From assembly GCA_032164245.1 (NCBI GenBank), contig JAVMKO010000003.1, positions 44,456,890 to 44,520,889 of the forward strand: a stretch of 64,000 nucleotides of DNA, in the 5' to 3' direction. The position numbers and the translations under genes are program-made. Origin of the DNA: Sternotherus odoratus. Lineage: Eukaryota; Chordata; Testudines; Kinosternidae. The notes beneath the pieces were generated by a model that was given only the letters and a program-made list of their open reading frames with translations, was not told the DNA's origin and did not search any database. Below, piece by piece: positions 12,165-24,815 of the stretch (position 1 is the stretch's first letter; each line of letters opens with the position of its first letter).

Positions 12165-12475
12165 GCAAATAGAGTGTGGGACCCTGTGCCACAGGACGTT
12201 GTTGTGGCCAAGAATTTAGCAAGATTCAAAAAGGGACTGGACATTTATATGAATAACAAGAATATTCATCATAATAATAAATGCTAAAAAATCATTTTGG
12301 AAGAGATATTAAGTCTCGTGTTTGAGGGTTTCAGTCAATCTCTAATTATTGCCTACTGCAGTGTTCTTGTTCCTACCTCTGATGCACCTGGTGCTGGGCA
12401 CTGTTAGAGACAGGATGATGGACTAGATGGACATCAAGTATGATCCAGTATGGCAAATCCTGTGTTCCTAGAGAG
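12165..12475 (+). mobile_element. CR1 LINE 3' end fragment
   Basis: Reads 'GTGGGACCCTGTGCCACAGG', 'AAAAAGGGACTGGACATTTATATG', and ends 'GACTAGATGGACATCAAGTATGATCCAGTATGGC'. This is a second CR1 subfamily tail (the 'GATCCAGTATGGC' type). It is 5'-truncated and diverged. Confidence 0.8.
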
Positions 12476-14999
12476 CAGGGAGTGGCACTATAGGGGAGTA
12501 GTTCAGCACAATTGGGGACAGGAAGCAAGAAAACACAAGATATATTTGTGGGCCAAGTGGACAAACATTAAACATGTTTTCTGATGTTTTATTCCTTCAA
12601 GGGTCCTTTCAAACCCTTTCCCAAAAACTTATCAAACTACAAAAGAAACCTATTGAAAACAATGAAAAAGTATATTGTTCAGTTTAAAGCATATCTTATC
12701 ACATTAAGGAGATTGATAGGATAATGTTTTTGGCAAGGACTCCTAAAGGACACATTAACAAAATGTAAACCTTGCATTAGTTTTGATGATCTTACTGTTC
12801 ACGCTGCAAGTGTATTTTAATTGGGCATCACGGCAACTCACATGTCTTATGGTACCGGTTAGTGATAAACAGATCCAAGACATCTAATAAAATTTCAAAC
12901 AAACAACTCCCTGCCCTGGAGGTCATTACCAGAACCTCTCCAGCACAGGTTCTTAAAACTAAATGGGGCTTTTAGTATATACAGTTAACTTCATTCAAAC
13001 GACAATATGAAGTGGTTCTTACTGTATGCTAGCCAAATTCTGCCTCAGTTTACACCCCGTGGAACTTCATTCAGGCCATGGGGTTTTACAGCAAGTAAGT
13101 CAGCACAGAGCCTGGCCCTGTATCTATACTCAACCGTCCAGATCTGCTGCATTAGGGAACTAATTTAAAATAAGCACTGGTGTTCCTAGACATCCCCCAG
13201 TGCAGCTTTAACACATTTTTAGCTTAAATCAGCAGAATTTCTGTAATTATTGTATGTTTGCAAGAGACTTCAAGATTGAGGGAGGGAGAAATGTTTTATC
13301 AGCAGAGCTTTATCCAAAGTGAACAAAATTATTTTAAAAGCACCATTGGGAAATCTGTCCGCTGGTCTGTAACATTTATCTTTCCTGACATAAGCAAGGG
13401 CTGATAATTGACCTTAATCCCTTAGAAGAAAAGTTTCAGGTACATGCAGCTAAAGCCTAACTCAGACAAGTAGTGCCACAGAAAACAATGAGATTCCATA
13501 TATTAATCAGGTGAGCAAAATTTGCATGTACTTATGGCCTACAGGGCCAATCTCCAAATACACTGGTTGCATTGCTTTCTACCTGGTGTAAGAGAGTGGT
13601 GGTGTACTAATTTAGATGGAATATATGGGGCCAAAGAGTTAAAGGTGTTAACATGAGCCTATTACTGTCCAACACTGATCAGTTTTAAACAAGGTTTGGG
13701 ATATGGTATACAGAGACATCAGCCTGCTTAGTACTAGGGCAAACAATTAAAAATCCTTTTTGCCTTCTATTAAAGACACAGAAAAGGAAAAGCATTTGAA
13801 ATAAAGTATTAAGTAAAGCTTACATTTTAAGAACACCCCCTGCTCCCTTTTGCTTCAGCTGAAGAGAATTTTTAGAAGTAAACTCACCTTTATTAACAAT
13901 CTTGTAGATGCTAATAACTGTCCATTTTGGGGAAAAGAGAAGACTTCAGTTGAGACGGACTGGACCTCTTGTGGTTGAATGATGTCCCATTTCCCAGAGG
14001 GCAAAAGATGACAAACACACACAAGGGAAAAGAGAAGAACAACAAAGAGAAAATATAGCTTCTATCGCTGGATTTAACTCTCACTGGCAACCTCACTGCT
14101 GGAAAAAAGAGGCACAAGACATGGCTTTATTAGCCACTCTGTGACCTGGCAAGTGTGTACTAGCATCAGGCTATTTAGGGCATGGCTTTTAACTACTTTT
14201 TGGCCATAGGCTTACAGTAGTGTTGCAAAATATGCAGCCTTGAATGGCTAAGCCAGATTCTTACTAAACACAGTAAAAAAGGGAGGAAAGAAAATTAATA
14301 ACATAGCAAAGGAGAAGGACACATGGGGAGTGACAAAGTCTCACAACCCAGATGGTGTTCCAGGATTTATGAAACCTGTGGAGGCAGCAGTGTTACCTGG
14401 CTCCCTTTCTCTGGCCTGGTCAGGAAATCTCTGGATCAGGCTGACAGTAGTATAAATATTGGTATATTGTGCTAAGATTAGCAATATAGGTTATCTTCTA
14501 GAATCTTAAATGTTTTTAAGTTAATATATTTTCGTTGGGGATCTTGGCATACCACACAATTCTCTCTCATTTAAAATAAAACGAAATTCAGGAGCCATTT
14601 GGAAGCATAGGCTGCTTATTCACTGGTGGTAAAACTTTGCAAAAGCACCTATGTGAGCTAGAAGCCTAAGTCCCAATGACTTACATCAATAAAGGTTTAC
14701 ATTCGTGTTTCTCAACTGGCAGATCATAACCTGGGGAGATGGAGGGGATGGGTCATAAAGGCAACTGAGGGCCACGAGGTGTTGAAAATGTTATAACAAT
14801 ATCTAAAGCTAAGAAAATCTCATTTCCTGTACACCCTTATCCTTCAAGGTGAGGTGGTCACTCTCAACCTCTGAAATCACATACCCAAATTATGTAGGCT
14901 TATTATAATTGATATACTTTTATTTTTACTTTTATAGCAAATGTAAAGGGATAAATTTTACTTCAAATAAGGGGTTGCCAACATGAAAAGTTGAGGGGT

Positions 15000-15215
15000 T
15001 GTCTGCACCAGTGGCATGTCAATTCTAGTGCACTCGTGTGTTGCACACTAACTGGCCCATAAGGACCCTCCCAGAATGAACTAAAAGTTTCTTAGTGCCC
15101 AGTTTGAAACGGGATGTTAACACACATTAAGAAACTTTTATTGCATGCCAGCAGGATCCCCACAAGGCAATTAGTCCACAAGATGCTAGTGTATACTTGA
15201 ATTTACATCCCTTTG
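15000..15215. repeat. Possible palindromic MITE
   Basis: The ends look like inverted relatives (GTTGTCTGCACCAGTGGCATG at the left, CTAGTGTATACTTGAAT at the right). The middle has 'TTAGTGCCCAG' and 'GTTAACACACATTAAGAAAC' blocks also seen in turtle foldback elements. Target duplications could not be fixed, so the call is tentative. Confidence 0.35.
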
Positions 15216-15239
15216 CAAGAGACTAATGTACCACAGAGA

Positions 15240-15426
15240 CAGGGCTGGCTCCAGGCACCAGCAGAGGAAACACGTCCCTGGGGTGGCACATCATAAGGGG
15301 CAGCAATTCGGCTTCCTTCCCCCCCCCCCCCCCGGCTTTTTTTTTTTTTTTTGCTCCGACAGTTTGGGTGGTTTGGTTGTTTTTTTTGCAGGGGAGGGGT
15401 GCAAAAAGGGTAGAGCCGGCCCTGCA
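15240..15426. mobile_element. Small non-autonomous hAT element
   Basis: The 187-bp element has related ends (CAGGGCTGGCTCC at the left; reverse complement of GAGCCGGCCCTG at the right) and a perfect 8-bp duplication CACAGAGA at 15232-15239 and 15427-15434. Its centre has a C-run followed by a T-run (about 15320-15352). The same terminal motif occurs in the larger element at 39719-40772. Confidence 0.85.
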
Positions 15427-15479
15427 CACAGAGAAGGCCTGAAAAATCCCCTACAGGTTTATGGGATTGAGATTTTAAA

Positions 15480-17400
15480 TCATGAATGATCCACTTAAGT
15501 GTGGGATGCTATGGTAAAATTTTCAAGAACTAATTGACTCAGGCTTAGCGTCCTAAGTGCAGTAGGCACTTTTGAAAACTTTACTCTGGATCTTTATTCA
15601 GAGGCCACTGGTTTAGGCCTTCAAGTGAAACAAGAGAAGTGAAAATGTGAAGTTCCCTTTTTCTATTTTTATTCAGAAATTTGAAACAGCTGTCACACTT
15701 GTTTATAACCATGTTCATTAAATTGATAAACTTAACCTTGATATAGCTGTGAAACATGTTAAACCACAAAAGAAAGAAATAGCTAGGTTTAAACATTTTT
15801 TTCACACATTCAATAACCATTGTGGATATAGACTATAAATAAATACATATGCTTCTAAAAGTGTAAAACAAACATTACTGACTTTATGACTATTTAAAAA
15901 AAAACATTGCAGGAGTTTCTAAGGATACAAACATTGGACACAAAAAATGTATAATACAAATAAAATGTGACAAAGGGGCATGTAATGCAGATTTTCACAG
16001 GGAAGAACCAAGGGAAAGAGGACTGTTTTAAATTCAGTTCAATACATGTTGACCAGGATCAATCCTAAGCAAAGGGGTGACCTTCCAAATAATTGCACTA
16101 GTGCAGACAGATCTGCCCAAACAGATCATGGAGGGCACAATTTGATCTGCAGGTACTTTATCCCTGGTAATGATGCACAAGAAATAACCCAGCTTGACTC
16201 TTAGATCCCATGCTAAGTCTGAACAGCTGGGGGAAAAACATTTACTTGCAATTGGAGCATGTTTGATATAGAATCCTGAGACACAAACAGGAACCCACAT
16301 TATGGTCTTAGTCCCACAAATTTTCTGATCAGAAGCTGATGCTTCCACAAATCTTTATAATTACACATTTGGATAAAATCCTTTTTTGTGGATCAGGTTT
16401 AAATTGCAAAAATTCATTATCGGTGATTTAACTTTCAAATAACAGTGCAAAGGTAGGTGATTTCCGGAATGGTAGCATTTCCTAAGATTTTGTTTTTTTC
16501 AGTTTATTATCCAACCCCACCAAACAGGGCCAGTGAAGGATTATAGAAAAAATGAAGTGTAATTGGTTAAAAGAATTTTCCCCAGTTTTGTTAGTTTTTA
16601 AAGAACTACTTTTGCAATTTAGTTTTTGAGCTTTAATAGTTTAAAGAACTACTATGTGCAAGTGTCACTAACATTTTGGTACTTAATAATTACTTATATA
16701 ATTCAAATTAAAGTGATGTTGTTGTCTCTGTAAAATGGCACTAACAGGTACCTGCTTGAAAAAAACCTCAAAGCAAAAAAGATGTCTGTATAACTATGTT
16801 AAACAAGTTTAGATTCTAAATGAATCTTCTCTACTCAGCTCTGTGTATTCTGTAAAGACATTTTCTGAGTCTCTAGGAGCAAGATGCAGTCACTGTGATC
16901 TTACAACACTTCACTGTCAGGTGCTGCATACAACTACTAAAGTGCGAGCCCTGTGTCCGTCTTCCATTTCAGTTACAACAGAATGGCAAGGAGAGGGAAG
17001 AGAGAAACGTCTACTTTCCTTCCTTCTATCAGGCAAAAGTGTGACGCTTTGAATAACTAGCAGACAAGCAGCTCATCCTGGTGAAAAAGGAGGAGGATAA
17101 CAAAGACAATTACTTTAATTTATGCTGTACTGGTCCCATAGGTAGAGCACCTATTAAAGTCAGTGAGAGATTTGTGCACACAGTAGCTAGAAAATCAATA
17201 TCTTAAAATGTACCTTGACATGAGCTAAGGGTGTTTCTTAGATTGAATACTAACAGTTATGCAATGGCAATGAGTACCCAAAAAGGTAGTGAAGTTAACA
17301 CTTTTGACTGTTGTGCGTATATTTGCATCCAGCATTCTGTCACGGAGGACAAATTTTAAGAGGAGCCAGTATTAATGAAGATGCGATAGAAAACAATTAA
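15480..17400. other. AT-rich low-copy DNA, no gene seen
   Basis: ORFs up to about 104 codons (for example 16034-16348 on the minus strand) have no recognisable domains. No repeat family was recognised with confidence. Confidence 0.45.
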
Positions 17401-17423
17401 TTTATGCTCTTGCTTTTTGGCAG

Positions 17424-17590
17424 TGGCTCAGGGAAACTTTTCACAGCTGCTCTGACATCACTGATGGACAGGATTCAGACTGGAACAAAAAAGTGTGGTG
17501 GTATTTTATTGAACTATGCCCACAATCCAGTGCAGTTGAAATACCTAGAATACCTGGCTTCAGAGTTTAACATTTCACTGATAGTACGAG
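17424..17590 (+). other. Exon-like open segment, unidentified
   Basis: A 167-bp open stretch is preceded by a polypyrimidine tract and AG acceptor (TTGCTTTTTGGCAG ending at 17423) and followed by a GAG|GTAAAA donor at 17591. It encodes about 55 residues, with 'GKLFTAALTSLMDRIQ', 'CGGILLNYAHNP' and 'LKYLEYLASEFNISLI'. The composition is like a folded protein rather than chance translation, and no stop interrupts it. I do not recognise the family. A CR1 tail begins almost at the donor (17592), so the downstream intron sequence may be disrupted. No partner exon was found in the window. It could be a live exon, a relic exon or a pseudogene piece. Confidence 0.35.
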
Positions 17591-17591
17591 G

Positions 17592-18095
17592 TAAAAAAGC
17601 CTCAGCTTGGAAGAAAGAGGACTAAGGGGGGATATGATAGAGGTTTATAAAATCATGATGGGTGTGGAGAAAGCAGATATGAGGCGTAAATAACACTTCC
17701 TTAACACAAGAAGTAGGGGACACTAAATGAAAAATAGGCAGAGGGTTTAAAACAAACAAAAGGATGTATTTCTTCACACACCGCAGAGTCAACCTGTGGA
17801 ACGTCTTGCCAAAGGATGTTGTGAAGACCAAGACTATAATAGGGTTCAAAAAAAGAACTAGATACATTTGTGGAGGATAGGTCCATCAATGGCTATTAGC
17901 CAGGGTGGGTAGGAATGGTGGCTCTAGCCTCTGTTTGCCAGAAGCAGTGAATGGGCAACAGGGAATGGATCACTTGAGGATTACCTGTTCTGTTCATTCT
18001 CTCTGGGGCACCTTACATTGGCCATTGTCGGAAGACAGGATGCTGGGCTAGATGGATGTTTGGTCTGATCCAGGATGGCTGTCCTTATGCAATTC
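17592..18095 (+). mobile_element. CR1 LINE 3' end fragment
   Basis: Begins 'AGCCTCAGCTTGGAAGAAAG' and 'GGGGGGATATGATAGAGG', continues with the untranslated tail ('GGATAGGTCCATCAATGGCTATTAGCC') and ends 'TGGTCTGATCCAGGATGGCTGTCCTTATG'. It is 5'-truncated. Residual homology to CR1 protein survives only in its first part. Confidence 0.9.
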
Positions 18096-18775
18096 CATTT
18101 CTCTGAGTTGAGAGTGAGTCTATAGTCAAAAACTACTTATCAATTCAGTTTTCATTCAGAAAGCTCTCTTTGTCACTTAATTTCTTACAAAGAAACTGAT
18201 AGGCCACCACACTGCTTATAGAATGTATTGCTGAGCACTAGCTCAATCCTACCCCTGGGTGATATGCCAACAATTAAAATAACCATATTAATTTCAAGCT
18301 TTGTTAGAGATATGGACTGTGTGTGAAGTATTCTTTCCCCATCAATTTTTCCAGCTAGCAAATACCCTCTTTACTATTTGGAAATAAACATCTGAGAAGA
18401 AAGAACCTCAAACTATTTTAAATTACTCAGCAAACTGACCAAATTATACTTTGATAAATCCATGTAAATCCATCTATGTCAATCCATGATATCACTGTAC
18501 AAAAACATCAGCATAATATAAACTGAGGAACTGAGCAGAAGTTGGCCAATTCTCTCTCAGAGTAGAATTCTAGCTCAAACAAACTGAATAGAAGATACAA
18601 TGTTCTCCTATTAAGAGTTATGGAAACATACATGTTTACTATTATGGGCTCAGTACCTAGAAAGTGTTATAGTCAATGGTATTTAGTGGTGCTCAACACT
18701 TCACAGCATCAGCTCTCTAAGTAGTTAATATTGTACACAAGGTTGAAAATGTAATGCCTTCAATAATATACTGCA
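18096..18775. other. AT-rich low-copy DNA, nothing recognised
   Basis: No coding potential and no repeat termini were seen. Confidence 0.5.
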
Positions 18776-19062
18776 GCTGGAAGCCTGCTTCCCAACCTGG
18801 GTAGACAGACGCATGCTAGCACCACTCCACTATGACTCTAAAGGAGTATGGATGTTGGGGCATGAGCACCAGCTCGGAGTAGCCACCCAAGATTAACCCA
18901 GGGGATTGGGTGGGTTTGGATTTGGATGGCTAGCCTAAGTTGCTGCCAGTGCTCCAGTGTCTATGCTGCTATTTTTAGTGCACTAGCTCGAGCAGAGCTA
19001 GTGCAAGTCTCTCTACCTGGGTGGGAAGGCTCGCTCCTAGCAGCAATGTAGACGTACCTTAT
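18776..19062. repeat. Foldback MITE-like repeat
   Basis: Left part 'CTTCCCAACCTGGGTAGAC' and right part 'CTACCTGGGTGGGAAGG' are inverted relatives, and the right terminus 'GCAATGTAGACGTACC' is a typical turtle MITE end. The block 'TGCTGCTATTTTTAGTGC' is shared in style with the foldback element at 46430-46775. Exact ends and target duplication are not resolved. Confidence 0.5.
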
Positions 19063-22000
19063 GTATGCCCCCAATCCTGCAACTGGATCTATGGCAGCAG
19101 ACCCATAGGCCCTGCGCAGAACCTCAGCGACTTCAGTGGTGTTCTGTACACATGAATCATCTTGTGATGTTATTATTAAACTGCAATTCTTAAAGTGCTT
19201 CCAAAAAGGAGTGTTTTCCAGAGTATACCTTTTTAATAAAGATATTAAGACTTTTAGATAAAGAAACACTCTGGGCTTAAACCTGTTCTCCTATCAAGGG
19301 TGTTTTTGCCTGGACGACAAAAGGAGCAAACCTGCATATAGACACACATTAAATACAGGAGACTATACATACTGATGCACTTGAATAAATAGTCAGATCT
19401 ACATAACATTCCAACACATTGCCAAAATAATGCTGCTAAAGTGAAGAGGCTTTATTATTGTTATTCTAGATTTTAGCTGCAGTTATTAAAAATATATTTA
19501 CTTGAAAGGAAGGAACTCCAAGTATATAATTTTACAAACAAATAATTTAAAATACTGCAATAAGCAACAGAAACTATTGCTTTTCATGTTTATACATTTT
19601 TGGCATAAAATATTGCCATACCATTACAGAATTATAAAATATATTTTATAGTACCTTACAAATCCAGAAACTGGTTACCACTTCTACCACATACATATGG
19701 TATTGGTACTAACAAACATGCACAGCATTCTGTAATTTAACACTGCAGAGGAATACAGAGTACAGAGCAGGCCCATACATTAAAAATGACATGTTGCCAT
19801 TTCATGTTACAAGTACATTTTTTTTTCTTTTTACAATTACTGCACTTTTTCCTGAAATACATTTTAATAACCACGTACACAAGAAGTCCAATTTTTACCA
19901 GTGCATAAGTACATCCAACCATCTGTCACTGAACTTAAACTTCAGAAAGAGCGAACAACTAGGAAGTTAGTTAAGTCACAGGAAAGGAATAACTAATGAC
20001 TAGCAAACATGCCCTGAGCAGGTCCCTCCAAAAATAAGTGCTAAAACTTTATTTACTACAAAGACAATAAATTTCACATCATTAACTACAGTAGTAAACA
20101 CATTCCGTACAGTCTAGTTAATGGATATGCTTTCAAATTTATAAGCATGTTAGAATAAAAAGTTCCCTAGAAAATGAGACTATTTAGAACTATTTACCCA
20201 CTCTACTAGTCAGCCATTTACAGCAAACACCTTTCTGCTTTCCAAAACAAATATGGAAGCAATTATAAATGTTAAACCCTGGGGATATCAATTTAATTGG
20301 TTTCCATATGATTTTGAATGACATTTTTCAGACTGCATCAGGTGAGAACTTATTTTCACCAAACGTATCAAGGATACAGCAGGAGGTTTTTTTTTTTGAA
20401 GAGTATATTGTATCTTTTCCATGTACTTCGATACTTAGGATCTGAGCTGTTCAAGTAACACAGGATGTGAGAAAAACAATGGTTTGGAGGATAATGTGGT
20501 GCCCAAGGGAGACTGATCGGGGGGGGGGGGGGGGGGAGAGAGAGAGAGAGAGATCTAAATTATACTGCAAAGTTGTATTTAGTTAGATATTAGTAGCTAA
20601 GCCACCCTCATTTTGCAGCACATCACCACAAAATAGTGATAAGTTATCACAAACTAATGGGCAGACTGGGCACTGGTTTACATGATTCAAAATGGGGAAA
20701 GGGTTTTAAGCATCTTGTTAGGTTCACATAGAGGCACAGTGAACCTGTCAATCTGCATCCTGCACAAAATCCTCTCCACACACACTCTCCTGACCCAACT
20801 GCTCTTCTCAAATTGTACCATTATACTTAAGAAGAGGATGGGATAGTATGGAGGTAGAATGAGGTGGATATTAATGGGCCTTGTTTGCCCATTCTTGATC
20901 CTCAATGTCCAGCAATCAGCAGCTCGATTGGGCAAAATAGTTACTTCTCATCTCTCGTTGTTATTGCAGCTGCAATGTACCAAGTCAGTCACCACTATTA
21001 CCTAAATTGGGGACTACGCTTGCCACATGCTCAGGATTTTCTCTTTGCCATCTGCATTGTCGCAACTCTACACCCACTTCTGACATTGGTTTCAACAGTC
21101 CCATAGTGCCACCACTACTATTCTCTCCACCATGCACAATAAAGTTATGTTTTTCACTTGAACAGAAAAAAAATCTTACTGTAATTTATTATTCATTTTC
21201 CAGTGAGAAAGAAAGTCATTATCATTTCCTTTGTAGGGCGAATAAAGTATTTTTGTAGCTTCTAGTGGCAATATTATTGAGTTTTGAATAAGAGATGCTA
21301 TTGCATTTTAAAAAATCAGTGTAAAATGGTTTTAGGTAAAACTCATTTAAAAAGCAAAAAAAATATCTGTTTTCACTTTCTCCCCAAATTGAAGTTAAAG
21401 TTGGTATGTTGCGCACACACACAAAACAAGTCTGTAACCATGTGATCAATCTTTTAGAGGAAAACCAGCATTTCCTCTAGTCGCATTTATAAATGTCAAT
21501 TTACATGCAGATTAAAAATAAACAAAAAAAACCCCAACCCCACGGCATGGATCAATACCAGCACAACTCTCAGTCTCAATAGAAAAAAAGGTTCACAATA
21601 TAAATTTAGTTAAGCAGATATAAATGAACTTTATTTAAAAATAAACAAGACTTGTTTTCCATTTAAATCTATTATACCTCATTTGACTTATCTTACTGGA
21701 TCATCCATCAAAACTATACCACAGATGTGAACTTTCCATGTATGGTACAGGTATATGCAACTGTACATTATTAGAATTACTCTAGAATAATAAATCAAGC
21801 AGGATTATATCTAGGTAACATGAAATATAAATTAGTATTATACAAAAACCTAGTACATAGGATCCTTGGAATTTTAGAGTCTGATCCTGAGAGAAACTGA
21901 GCAAGCCTAACCGTTAGTGGTTTCAGTGGAGAGTTGCAAGTACAAGTTAGTGGATTACCAGAAATATTGACACTGTTTTGGTCCTAGACATGTGCACATT

Positions 22001-22230
22001 TATTGCTGCATTTCTTGTTTAACAGGTAGTAGTTTTTATGTTCTGTGTCAAAGAGTTTGAATCCCCGCCACTGATTTCAAGGGGGCTCTATGTTGCAGGA
22101 TTGGGACTTGAGCAGAATGATTCTTCAAATAGGGGAACAAATTTTGATGTTCTTCCATAGCATATCCAGATATTATAGCTAGATATTAAAATGCTTCTTT
22201 GAGGCAAAAAACATCCTTTTAAATAGTGGT
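19063..22230 (-). other. Candidate long 3' UTR / 3' flank of OGFRL1
   Basis: AT-rich, almost repeat-free sequence downstream of OGFRL1 on its strand. Minus-strand AATAAA signals occur at 21630-21635, 20048-20053 and 19451-19456 and could end the transcript. No protein-coding exon is recognised. Assignment to the 3' UTR is inference from position and composition only. The polyadenylation site actually used could lie closer to the stop codon. Confidence 0.3.
20520..20554. repeat. Poly-G run followed by (GA)n
   Basis: About 18 consecutive G are followed by about eight GA units. A G-tract of this length can form quadruplexes and is also a common place for assembly length error. Confidence 0.9.
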
Positions 22231-22233
22231 CTC

Positions 22234-23500
22234 TTGTTACACCAGGAAACAACTGGAAATTTTACAAAAATTCAAACAGCATGGATTCACCAAGGGCAAG
22301 CGGTGACTAACCTAATTGCCTTCTACGATGAGATGACTTGCTCTGTGGATGAGGGGAAAGCAGTGGATGTGTTATTCCCTGACTTTAGCAAAGCTTTTGA
22401 TATGGCCTCCCACAGTATTCTTGCCAGCAAGTTAAAGAAGTATGGGCTGGATGAATGGACCACAAGCTGGACAGAAAGCTGGCTGGATCATTGGGCTCAA
22501 CGGGTAGTGATCAGTGGCTCCATGTCTAGTTGACAGTTGGTATCAAGCGGAGTGCGCAAAGAGTCAGTCCTGGGGCCAATATCTTTATCAGTGATCTGGA
22601 GGATGGTGTGGACTGCACCCTCAGAAAGTTTGCAGATTACACTATAAACAGGGAGGAGTGGTATATACGCTATAAGACTTGGATAGGATACAGAGGGACC
22701 TAGACAAATTAGAGGATTGGGCCAGAATAAATTTGATGTGGTTCAATAAGGACTTGCACTTAGGACGGAAGAATCCCATGCACTCCTACAGATTAGGGAC
22801 CGAATAGCTAGGCAGCAGTTCTTGAGAAACGGATTTAGGGGCTACAGTGGACGAGAAGTTGGATATGAGTCAACAGTGTGCCCTTGTTGCCAAGAAGGTT
22901 AACAGCATTTTGGGTTGTATAAATAGGGGCATTGCCAGCAGATCGAGGGACGTGATTGTTCCCCTCTATTCGGCATTGGTGAGAGCTCATCTGAAGTACT
23001 GTGTCCAGTTTTGGGGCCCACCCTACAAGGGGGATGTGGAAAAATTGGAAAGAGTCCAGCAGACGGCAACAAAAATGATTAGGGGGCTGGAGCACATGAT
23101 TTATGGAGAGAGGCTGAGGGAACAGGGATTGTTTAGTCTACAGAAGAGAAGAATGAGGGGGGATTTCATAGCTGCTTTCAACTACCTGAAAGGGGGTTCC
23201 AAAGATCTAGACTCTTCTCAGTGGTAGCAGATGGTCTCAAGATGCAAGGACTAATGGTCTCAAAAGGCAGTGGGGGAGATTTAGGTTGGATATTGGGGAA
23301 CCTTTTTCACTAGGAGGGTGGTGAAGCACTGGAATGGGTTACCTAGGGAGGTGGTAGAGTCTCCCTCCTTAGAGGTTTTTAAGGTCAGGCTTGACAGTGC
23401 TCTGGTTGGGATGATTTAATTGGTCCTGCTTTGAGCAGGGGGTTGGATTAGATGACCTCCTGAGGTCCCTTCCAACCCTGATATTTTATGATTCTAAGAA
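22234..23500 (+). mobile_element. CR1 LINE 3' half (reverse transcriptase to tail)
   Basis: The first open segment (22234-22533) encodes reverse-transcriptase motifs, including 'FSKAFDMASHSIL' and 'SKLKKYGLDEWT'. 22847-23227 encodes the C-terminal region with '[23 protein letters not shown]' and 'MIRGLEHM', given here in part. The typical tail follows: 'TTTGAGCAGGGGGTTGGATT', 'GACCTCCTGAGGTCCCTTCC', and a terminal ATGATTCTAA at about 23497. Frameshifts around 22534-22840 remove the catalytic-core reading frame. It is one of the least diverged CR1 copies in the window and lies in the OGFRL1 3' flank in the opposite orientation. Confidence 0.93.
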
Positions 23501-24815
23501 GTGTTCCTCCACCTAAGGTGTATTATGTACAACCCGATTATATTTACTTTAACCACCTTCCTTCAGGAAAATTATGACATACCATAATATTGTACATATA
23601 GTGGCATTTATTAGTTAAATGCTGAAGTGCTCATGTAGGAATTGTTCTATTGGTGAAGTTACAAAACAAAAATTATGGAACCCAAGAGTGCTATTAGGCC
23701 CAAAGACATTCGTTTTTCTGTAGAATGACTCTGTGGGAAATTAATATCTTATTGCATTTCATCTTTATGAGACCTGACCAAAATGCTCAATCTTAGGTGC
23801 TTATAATTAGGCAGTTAAATCTGTATTTAAACTCCCAAATTTTTACTGCCTTTTCAGAGATAATTCTCAGGTTCTCCGCACTTTCTGTAAAATAAAAATG
23901 GCCTGATTTTTAAGTGCCTAAATATGGATGGATAGCCATTATTGCATGTGCAAGTAGTATCATAATGACAGAATATATTTCTGAAATGATAAACCTTTTG
24001 GATTCACATCCCAACAATCCTAAGCCGAACAACTGAAAAGTTAGAACCAGATTTCTTTCCTTTTTAATAAAGTAGATGGGAGAAGCAAAACCTGTCACCA
24101 GAGAGACACACTGGAAAGACATTGAAAGAGATCTAAAGCACAACTGTGCTGCAACTGTGACAAGGACTCTATATATTAAGCTTTTGTAGAGTTTAATCAT
24201 GAGTTACACTTCCATTTAATTTAGATGATGCTTCACAAAATGGAACATTTTTATATCCAGTTCAGAAAGTCTTAGCCAAAAATGCTCATTTAAGATTAAA
24301 GCCTTTGTACCTAATTCTGCCCTTGGATATCATGCGGGACTTCCACTGACTTCAAACAAAGCAACAGGCCTGGACCCTTAAAAGTAATTTTCATAATCAT
24401 CTTGAAAAAAAGGCAATCAATATTGCAGTCTTTTCCTGAAATCTTAAAACACCAACACATTCTAATATTATAATTTTTTAAATAATAGATTAACAAAGTG
24501 ATATCAGAAATTAATGGCATTCCTTTCTACAGAGACTGCAACCTATATGAAAAAAAGGGAACATATGGAATTTAATCCTATGTAGTTGTTTTAAATTAGC
24601 ATACACATATTTTTAAACCATTTTGGATTGTGTCCTATAAACTGAATTAAAAAAAAAAAATCAACCGGTGAAAAGCTTAATCTGATGCTTTCAATATCCA
24701 GCCTGATCCCATGATCTTCCTTACATTACACCAGATGTGAATATCATCCAGAATTAAAGAACAATGATTAATTTGTTTCATTCATTATGAAACATAACTA
24801 GTTTTAAATTTGGAC
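23501..24815 (-). other. Immediate 3' flank / 3' UTR of OGFRL1
   Basis: AT-rich non-coding DNA directly after the OGFRL1 stop codon, very probably the start of the 3' UTR. A short segment at 24305-24390 resembles the amniote repeat with a 'TTCCACTGACTTCAA' motif. No other gene is seen. Confidence 0.45.

Larger units (their letters stand above)
10261..14990. other. Low-copy intergenic DNA with CR1 tails, no gene seen
   Basis: No coding sequence is recognised. Besides the CR1 pieces listed separately there are short segments resembling an amniote repeat with the 'AGCTCCATTGA.CTT' motif (11405-11490 and about 13030-13125). Confidence 0.5.

Noticed and set aside
22234..23227. Active CR1 reverse transcriptase
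   Set aside because: The copy is 5'-truncated, lacks the endonuclease, and has stops and frameshifts between the two open segments.
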